A stretch of DNA of 64,000 nt from Polydactylus sextarius (lineage: Eukaryota > Chordata > Actinopteri > Polynemidae), in contig CM028914.1 of assembly GCA_016801845.1 (NCBI GenBank), forward strand, positions 11,491,772-11,555,771, given 5' to 3'. This document shows, in pieces, positions 57,062-64,000 of this stretch (position 1 is its first letter; each line of letters opens with the position of its first letter). The notes beneath the pieces are model-generated. The model did not search any database. It was not told the DNA's origin and saw only the letters and a list, made by a program, of their open reading frames with translations. The position numbers and the translations under genes were made by a program.

Positions 57062-59108
57062 CATGCACAGTATGTAGTTTCACTTTCACTTCACTGACAT
57101 AAGTCTGCGTCCTCTAAAACTGACCTGAACTTTCTGCTTTTGTTTTTCCCACACACATACACACAGACATGCAGACTGTCAGGACGACACTGGCATGTCT
57201 CGGTAAAGGTTTCACCTCAGCATCCTTTACCACTGTTTACCTGTACACCGGAGAGCTCTACCCCACCGTCATCAGGTGAGATGCTTCAAAACCTGCCTAC
57301 AGATACTAGATAGATAGATAGATAGATACATACATACATACATACATACATACATACATACATACATACATACATACATACATACATACATACATACATA
57401 CATACATACATACATACATACATACATACATACATACATCGACAGATAGCTGTTGGACTTTTTTATATAGTGATGTTGTGGTGATGATCATATGATGTTC
57501 ATGTTAATGTGTTTTCAGGCAGACAGGAATGGGCTTCGTCTCCACGATGGCGAGAGTTGGCAGCATGGCAGCACCAGCTGTCCTCATTCTGGACGAGGTG
57601 ATGTCACTTGACTTTTAGACTCGTCATTGGTGTAAACGCAGCAGTAGCTGGTCCATCTGAATCTGGTCTGTGAAATAATTGTGTCATAGCAACATTACTC
57701 AATCCAAATTGCAGTAGAAAAACAAAATTTAAAAAAAAAAAAAAAAAATACCAGAAATTAAATAAAATTAATAAAAAATTAAATACCAGATGAATAAATA
57801 ACCACTGTTCGCAGATTGTTTCTGGAGGTACAACAGAATGTGTTCACCTTTCACACCTCTGTTTGTCTTCTTTAGGTGAATTAGGGCAGTAGTTATTCCA
57901 GAGATGCATAGATGTTTATGTGAACGTTTGTAACCAGTTTCTCCAGGTATTTTATCACCAACAAAACGACAGAGAGCACACAGAGACCACAGAGATTTGC
58001 TTATTTGTTTGTCTAGGATACGTGCAAAACACTCAGGACTGTAAACTAGTTCACTCTGTTATTTTATATTTTTCTACATTTGTTGTACTATTGAGTAAAA
58101 ATTATTTTTATATTTTTCTATGTTCATCTTATTTAATTTGCTTTGATATTTACTTTGTATATTAATGAAATGTTGAACTAATCTCTAGTTTCTTTAGTTT
58201 TTAGTACAGATGTTTTTAAAAAACAATGTAAAAAAGTCATGATAATAATAGAGATCGGACGATATGAAAAAATATATCGTGATCATTTATAACCCAGCCC
58301 TAGTCAAAATTATCCTGAAGTTTAGATGTCAGCTTCCTGCTGTAAGCTTCCTTACACATTGTCAGTTTCACGGTGAGTCCTCGAGCTGAACCCTTTTCAA
58401 CTACCTCATCCTTGTCACCAGACCTAAAAAAGCGTCTAATTCCTTTTATTCAGCAGAGTCTTCAGGTTACTAGTCATCCAAGGCAGTTGTTGTTGGGAGA
58501 GCAGCAAACAGTCCTGGCTGTGATAATAATAATAATAATATATTTAAATGATAAAACTACACTAAATGTCAGATGTTTGTGATAGGTGTGATTCTGTATT
58601 GATCAGTTTTACACTGAAATAAACGGTTCAACAACATCTGTAACAGCTCGATCACACATTACATTATCTTATATTGTTTAATGATCAGCTTCTAAATGTG
58701 AGAGAGAACATTTTACTAACAGCCCTGATGGGCTATATTTCCCAGGTATTCCCTGCTCTGCCCAGCATCGTGTACGGGGGGGCGGCGGTGCTGGCTGGCT
58801 GCTTCGCCTGTTTCCTCCCAGAGACGCTGAACATCCCACTGCCTGACACCATTGAGGACGTAGAGGAGAAGTGGTGAGCTGACAGCTGATGCTTACACTA
58901 ACAAGTTTTCCACCAATGTGATTGATAAATGATGAAAAAAATATTAACTGTAACTCTCTCTTACAGGGCTGGGAAAAGGCCCACCCGCGACACAAAGGGC
59001 AGAGCATCTGAGGGTGACATCATGCACAGTCAGGACGTGGCCTCAAAGGAGAGCATAGCGTTAAAAGAGATGAAGGAAACAGAAGGGACTGGCCTCAACG
59101 CCCTCTGA
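54148..59108 (+). CDS. slc22a6l: Solute carrier family 22 organic anion transporter, slc22a6/a8-like, 15 exons
   Basis: Plasma-membrane organic anion exchanger of the major facilitator superfamily, about 578 aa. Exons: 54148-54174, 54257-54421, 54521-54594, 54673-54802, 54899-55002, 55094-55248, 55330-55498, 55585-55708, 55815-55930, 56489-56543, 56770-56929, 57167-57275, 57519-57597, 58746-58873, 58967-59108. From exon 3 the phases are fully consistent; the acceptor of exon 2 and its donor (AAC|GTACTG) are weak. The glycosylated loop after TM1 (IPAHHC to ECVDGWTFDHSEF), the MFS motif DRFGRRSVL, ESARWL, the FAYYGLAMDLQKFGVSIYL segment, LYTGELYPTVIRQTGMG and PETLNIPLPDTIEDVE are OAT-like. The GVSIYLIQ and LQKFG signatures fit OAT1/OAT3 better than OAT2 (slc22a7). 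The exact orthologue is not certain. Confidence 0.87.
55966..56397. mobile_element. TIR element in SLC22 intron 9
   Basis: The left end AGGGGCCTCATTCATGAAAC and the right end TGAGGCCCCT form a 10-bp terminal inverted repeat around about 432 bp of noncoding sequence. No clear target duplication was identified. Confidence 0.55.
57005..57062. repeat. (AC)n/(AT)n compound microsatellite
   Basis: Intron 11 of the SLC22 gene. Confidence 0.95.
57308..57439. repeat. (GATA)n/(CATA)n microsatellite
   Basis: Intron 12 of the SLC22 gene; a few GATA units lead into about 28 ACAT units. Confidence 0.95.
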
Positions 59109-59877
59109 CCATCACATGTCTCTAAATACTACATTACTCATGAGCCCCGGTTGCTGTGGCTGTGGATCAGAGATGTAAATCGTTATCACTGTTGCCATGG
59201 TTGATCCAGCATTCAAAGTGAACTGATTTAGTTTTAGTGCTGAATGAACCTTCGTGTTTTGTTCCTGCTTTAATCAATAAGTGATTGTGACAAATGATTA
59301 AAAAAAGTTTTTGAGATTTTGAAACGTTGCCACTGACTGGTTAAATGTCTGACACACCCACCAGACGTAAACATGTCTTTCATAATGACCTTAATAGAAA
59401 TCATTGAGAGGATGACAGTGGTGCTGCGACACTGAGCTACGCCATCTTGTGATGTCAGATGTCAGATCTGGTGAAACTATGGCATTTCTAAATACAAGAT
59501 TTATAAACATGGGCAACCAAGGCAGTTGTTTTCACAGAGACAGAAAGTAGTCACCATGACAACAGGAAGTGATTGTCATGGTGAAAATGGCTGCTCATGC
59601 TCACAGTTCAGCTGTGGGTCTAATGTGTTGTTGAAAGTTAATAAACTGTAACATGCTGATCTGCGTCTGTTGACATGATCTTTCCATGAACCCTGCAACC
59701 ACATGGAAGTGTGGGACAATATTATGTTGTCTTATATAGGAAGGTTCATTATGATCTGAGCTACCGGAGACAGGAAGTGAAGCTTTCTCAGTGTTTAAAG
59801 AAATGTCATGGCCGCCACTGAGAAACTTCAAATCATTTCCACCGACCAATCAGATGGCTGAAGTCATTAACATTTAA
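59109..59877. other. SLC22 3' UTR and flank
   Basis: Likely 3' UTR with an AATAAA signal at 59640-59645. No gene is seen. Confidence 0.5.
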
Positions 59878-60372
59878 AGGTGACGGAGAATCAAAAACCG
59901 TTTTTACCTTGTCTTTGTTGAATAACGGTAGTCCACCCACATTCAGGAACATGCAAAACAAGCTAGGTATTCAGTGATAGAAATTCTGACTATCTCCTTT
60001 TGATAGAAATTCCTCTTTTAGAAATGTTCGCAAGAAAATGGGCCAATTTCAAAAACGGTTGTTTGTGATGTAAAATGTATCTCACTGCCCCACGACTCTG
60101 ATTACATCCCCTCCCCTTCAAAGGTGATTAGCTGTAAAAAGACAGTCTGTCTGCAATCTGAAGTCGGTAAAGTTACATTCGAGCGGCTGTGAAGGCAGCC
60201 AATCAGTGTCAAGTGCTTGCATTTCATATTGCAGTTGCCAATTAAGCTTGAACAGATGCCAAATAGGTGCGTTTAAAATCCTCCACCCTAAAATATCTTT
60301 TTGAGAGAGGTTTCTAGGAAGCTTCTGAGGCGTTACACATCCAACCAAAATTTTATTGTTTATATGTTTAAA
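59878..60372. mobile_element. TTAA-flanked MITE, copy 2
   Basis: Diverged second copy of the element at 49013-49483. It has the same AGGTGACGGAGAATCAAAAA start after TTAA and the same AAAATATCTTT and GAGAGGTTT blocks. It carries about 65 bp (60182-60250) missing from copy 1 and has lost the recognisable right terminal repeat. Confidence 0.75.
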
Positions 60373-61428
60373 AAAAACCTGAATCATTGAGAGGATGATA
60401 TGCTAGATACCATCACATATAATACAGTTTAAATCTAAGTCAGGCGATTGATTATCAGCTGATCAGGTAAGAGTGAAGTCAAACTGGATTTTTTCATGTT
60501 TGGGTTAGGGTTAGATTTATGTCAGTAATCAGTAATCAATCAATGTATCACACTAATAAATCAAGTGAAGTCACATCACTGTGGTCATTACATAAAACAC
60601 AAATTATAATAATGTGCTCTGTAAGAATCAGGTTTAATTTCATAATAAACCTCTCTCTTCTTTGTAATTAAACTGACTAAAACAAAAGAAAACCATTAAT
60701 ATTGATATCACATACTGTTTCCCCTAATAGGATTGCCATCAGATACAGATAATTTATCGACAAGCACAACATAATTTAAAAAAGAAAGCAAAAAGGATTA
60801 GCTTTATTTTTACATCACTGCCATCAACACTTGATCCAGAGCAGGATCAAACCGGTTCAAAGACGAGATCACATCAGTTCTGGTTCGGTTTTACAGCTAC
60901 CTGTCTCTGTAACACTGTTATAAATGATGTTTGTGACGATTTATCTGTTTGTAGAAACACGGTGCTTTTATTCTGAAAGTCCCGCTAGGTTATGGATTCA
61001 TAAACATTATTGATCTATGGGCACGGGGCACTTTTCTTTATCTGGTGGAGATGTGTGACTGACTATATAATTTAGTGATTGTAATTGGAAATGGATCATG
61101 TTTAGATTAAAGCAGGTTATATATATTTTCACGTCAGTTCACAGGCGTCATCAATGTCAGTGTGATCACGTGTTACATAGTCGAATATTGGCTGATCAGC
61201 TGTTTATTGATCTTCACTTCTGCTGTTTTTGTTTCATGTTGAGGTTAAACGCCCTCTGGCGGCGGCCTGACGCGTCACACGCTTTAACAGGATCAGCCAA
61301 TCAGACACCACGCACTGTCTCATTTCCTATGATTGACAGAGACTCGAGCCAATAGCAATGCGCCTACGCAGCTGGCGGTGCTGTGGGAGGGCGGGGCACT
61401 GCGCCGCTCGGTAGCACAGCGGAAGAAA
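60373..61428. promoter_or_regulatory. Upstream region of pwwp2a
   Basis: AT-rich to about 61230, then CpG- and GC-rich with GCGCCTACGCAGC and GGCGGGGCACTGCGCCG. This is a likely CpG-island promoter that continues into the first coding exon. Confidence 0.45.
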
Positions 61429-62967
61429 ATGGCGGCCGTGGCTGCAGAGCCAGGAGCTGCGGCGGTACCGACCACAACATCAACCGCAGCAACGGACGAT
61501 GAGGGGCCCCCAGAACCGGGTTCGGGTGGCCCAGGACTCCCAGGAGCTGTGGTGGAGTCTAGCGGGCCGCGGGAGTCTGGCCCCGCCGCGGAGCTGGTCG
61601 TCCCGCGGGTGGAGGATGGTGGGGACGGGGAGGAGCGCCGCCATGTCAGGCCGGAGCTGGAGCCTGCGGCGGGAAAAGCGCTCTGCGAAAACGCTGTTAC
61701 CGATGAACTGATCAATAATTTCAGTGTGGACCGGATCAGTATGGACCGGTTCTCTCCCGGACTACCGGCAGATGCAGAGGGCGGTGGGACCGTGTCTGGA
61801 CAGGCGGTGTACCGCAGCATCCTGTCGGACCCGCAGCCCTCTGCCGTCTTCCTGCACTCCTTCCCAGCTCCGCCACCCGTCACCGAAGCCGGTTTGTCCC
61901 TAGCCGAACCGGCGGAACCGACCACCAATGTGACTACGAACCGGGTCGAGACAGCGGGCCGAGACCGAGGATACACGGTTCTGGTCCACCCGGAGCTGGG
62001 GGGCACATCCGCGGAGGATGGCAGTTTGGACGGCAACACGGACCGGCTGTCGGTTCCGGGTAGTCTGGCCGGGTTGGACCCGGACACTGGCTACGGTAAA
62101 AACTCTGCGGGGTCCGAGGAGCCGGCGGGCCGTGGACTGCGCGACTCTTCCACGCCCTGTCGGTCCCCGAAGAGGCGGATGATAACGGACCCACTGAAGC
62201 AGGAGAAACCCACTGCAGAGGACAATTCCCGTCCTGAACCCGGACCCGAATCCGTTCTCAGCGTGTTCCCACTCTCTACCTTTCAGGACCTGAGTCCCGG
62301 GTCCGAGGTCCGGGTCTGCTTGGATCACGTGATCGATGACGCGCTGGTGGTGTCATTCCGGCGGGGGGAGAAGGTTTTCTCCGGGGTCCTGATGGACGTT
62401 TCCAAAAGGTAAAACTTTATAAGCAGTAGTAATGTAAACACACCTGTCTGACAAGGGACATCGATCAATCTCAGCTGATCAGTCGATAACCGATCAGTCG
62501 GTTAACTTATGTTCAAATACAGCAGGTCAGTGATTATGAGAATTTAAGCTTTTTACATAAACAACAACAATCTGAGGTCAGAGCATCTAACAGGTGAAGA
62601 AATGCGCCTATTTGTTTGATTGTGTCTGATATTATCATTTACTGAGGTTGTGGAGTATCAGGCGTGAAACTGTTCCTGTTCCTAAAAACCATAAAGGTAC
62701 TGTTACAGATTTCACCTGACATCATCATGAACAGTACAGGCAGCAGTTCAGATGGCGACCTGCATTAATAACATACAGATGGAAAATTAATTAAAGAAGT
62801 AACTTTAATTCAGAGACGGTCTGAGATCAAAATCATAATATGAGGCACATGGACTAGTGTCCAAAAGATGTTTGAACAACCCTTTATTTAAACCAGTAGA
62901 GGTTAAAAATGAAAATTTGTGTGTGATAAAGATAAATATAAGGTTAAGAGTTGTTAAATTTTCTGTG

Positions 62968-62998
<31 letters not shown>

Positions 62999-64000
62999 TG
63001 TTTGTGAAAGTGTTGATGTGTACATGTGTTGAAATATTTTAAATAATGATAAAGTTGTAAACACAAACAAACACAAGAAATAATTAGTAGGGTAGTGAGG
63101 GAGGAGAGCATTAAAAACATTTTTATTAAAGAGTGGATTCACTCCTTCAGGGTTAACGGTTTTTTATCATTGGAGTTACCCCAGCAGTTATAGGCTCCAG
63201 ACCCCCAAACCTTGGTGCAGGATAAAGCGGTAGAAGATGGATGGATGGAGTTACCCCACCAACCTAATACTACAGCATCTTAACTAAAGGAGGGTCCAGG
63301 ACTCATCTAAACCATCCTGTAGTATAAGCTTTATCACAGAGGAATGTTTTCAGTCTAACCTTAAATGTAGAATTTTTACCAGCCACTTTATTAAGTTACT
63401 AACTTTTCTGCTCATGATTCAACATCTTGCATCGAGATTGTCACATCACATCCTGAACCAGATCTTAAGTCCACATCAGACCTGCAGTCTGATATTCACA
63501 TTTAAGGTGTTTTGTTATTTTATGTTATATGATGCAGGTCTCACCAGGTAGACTTGCCGTTAGAGAGGTTTAAACCTAAGGTTTCAGGAGTGAGATGTTT
63601 AGTATTTGGTCAGTTGCTGTGAAGCTTCAAGGGATGATTAAAGCTCAGAAATTCCCAAAGGGCCACAAGCCTGAATGTTTCCCATTGGTTTGTCAGTTTT
63701 CGATTACTATTCTAATCTGGTTCTGGTCTTATTGTGTTTTAGTCTTAAAGTTCTTATTTACTGTTCATCTGTGTCTCCAGGTTTGGACCATACGGGATCC
63801 CCATCACTGTCTTTCCGAGACGGGACGATCGGAACCAGCCTCAGACATCTCTGCTGACGCCACCGGTTGCCACCACCAACCCGTCTACCAAACAGGAAGA
63901 GGTTGATGTCAGTCCTCCACCTCCTCCCCCTCCTCAACCCTGGACCTCCAAACCGCCGCCGCTGTTCCAGGAGGGGGCACCATACCCCCCTCCTCTCTTC
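61429..64000 (+). CDS. pwwp2a: PWWP domain-containing protein 2A, 5' part
   Basis: Nuclear H2A.Z- and H3K36me3-binding chromatin protein. Exon 1 (61429-62408) encodes MAAVAAEPGAAA and about 290 residues of poorly conserved acidic/proline-rich sequence. The conserved box follows: GSEVRVCLDHVIDDALVVSF, then KVFSGVLMDVSKR. Intron 1 runs 62409-63780. Exon 2 (from 63781) continues in phase with FGPYGIPITVFPRR, then a PPPPPPPQPWTSKPPPLF block and EGAPYPPPLF at the window edge; the PWWP domain itself would lie beyond. The upstream frame is open but has no ATG, so 61429 is the start. The FGPxGIP and WTSKPPPLF blocks point to 2A rather than 2B. Confidence 0.92.
62409..63780. other. pwwp2a intron 1
   Basis: It contains a 28-base poly-T run at 62968-62995, a GATGGATGGATGG stretch at about 63236, and at about 63262-63380 an uninterrupted, diverged piece of the fish repeat also seen at 3281-3290 and 5353-5460. 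Confidence 0.6.

Noticed and set aside
54148..59108. slc22a7 (OAT2) or slc22a4/a5 (OCTN) identity
   Set aside because: The GFADLLDQVGGFGRFQ start resembles OAT2, but GVSIYLIQ, the LQKFG segment and the PETLNIPLPDT end fit the slc22a6/a8 group; OCTN signatures are absent.
61320..62087. 255-codon minus-strand frame
   Set aside because: Antisense shadow of the GC-rich pwwp2a exon 1, which has the recognised conserved box and a phase-correct second exon.

Overview
The window is genomic DNA of a teleost fish, most likely a percomorph. The evidence is the short phase-consistent GT-AG introns, the long CA/TG and tetranucleotide microsatellites, fish-type SINE, LINE and MITE repeats, and eight recognisable vertebrate genes. 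It is nuclear eukaryotic sequence: there are no operons, ribosome binding sites or CRISPR arrays. Gene models were rebuilt by eye from splice sites and reading phase, and every protein named below was recognised from remembered family sequence, not from a search.

Layout. (1) 1-8340: a possible minus-strand multi-exon gene that I do not recognise (85-1388), then repeat-dominated DNA with a TIR element (3293-5350) inserted into an older repeat, and two isolated minus-strand exon-like segments. (2) 11371-31863: pdgfrb and csf1ra, two class III receptor tyrosine kinase genes head to tail on the plus strand with only 1.5 kb between the pdgfrb stop and the csf1ra ATG; this is the known teleost tandem pair. 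Intron 1 of csf1ra holds a small same-strand two-exon gene. (3) 33548-40425: tmprss15 (enteropeptidase), complete in 27 exons. (4) 41429-48436: ttc1 (+), pfdn1 (-) and dck (+), three compact housekeeping genes; ttc1 and pfdn1 converge, pfdn1 and dck diverge. (5) 48437-54147: gene-free, holding a SINE fragment, a TTAA-flanked MITE, a decayed LINE-1 with a SINE inside it, and an imperfect palindrome. (6) 54148-59108: an SLC22 organic-anion-transporter gene of the slc22a6/a8 type. (7) 61429-64000: the 5' part of pwwp2a, running off the right edge.

The genes do not form one pathway. PDGFRB and CSF1R are paralogous receptors made by tandem duplication. Enteropeptidase starts the digestive protease cascade; PFDN1 and TTC1 are folding/adaptor proteins; DCK is nucleoside salvage; SLC22A6-like moves organic anions; PWWP2A is a chromatin reader. 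pdgfrb, csf1r, pfdn1, ttc1 and pwwp2a all have human orthologues on 5q, so the block is largely conserved synteny.

The items most worth a second look are: the nested gene in csf1ra intron 1; an in-frame, stop-free microsatellite intron inside the PDGFRB kinase-insert region; a RUNX plus PU.1-type site cluster just upstream of csf1ra; a family of nested or dated transposon insertions; two perfect hairpins (20020-20076 and 39030-39076); and a glycosylation-rich insertion in CSF1R Ig domain 4.
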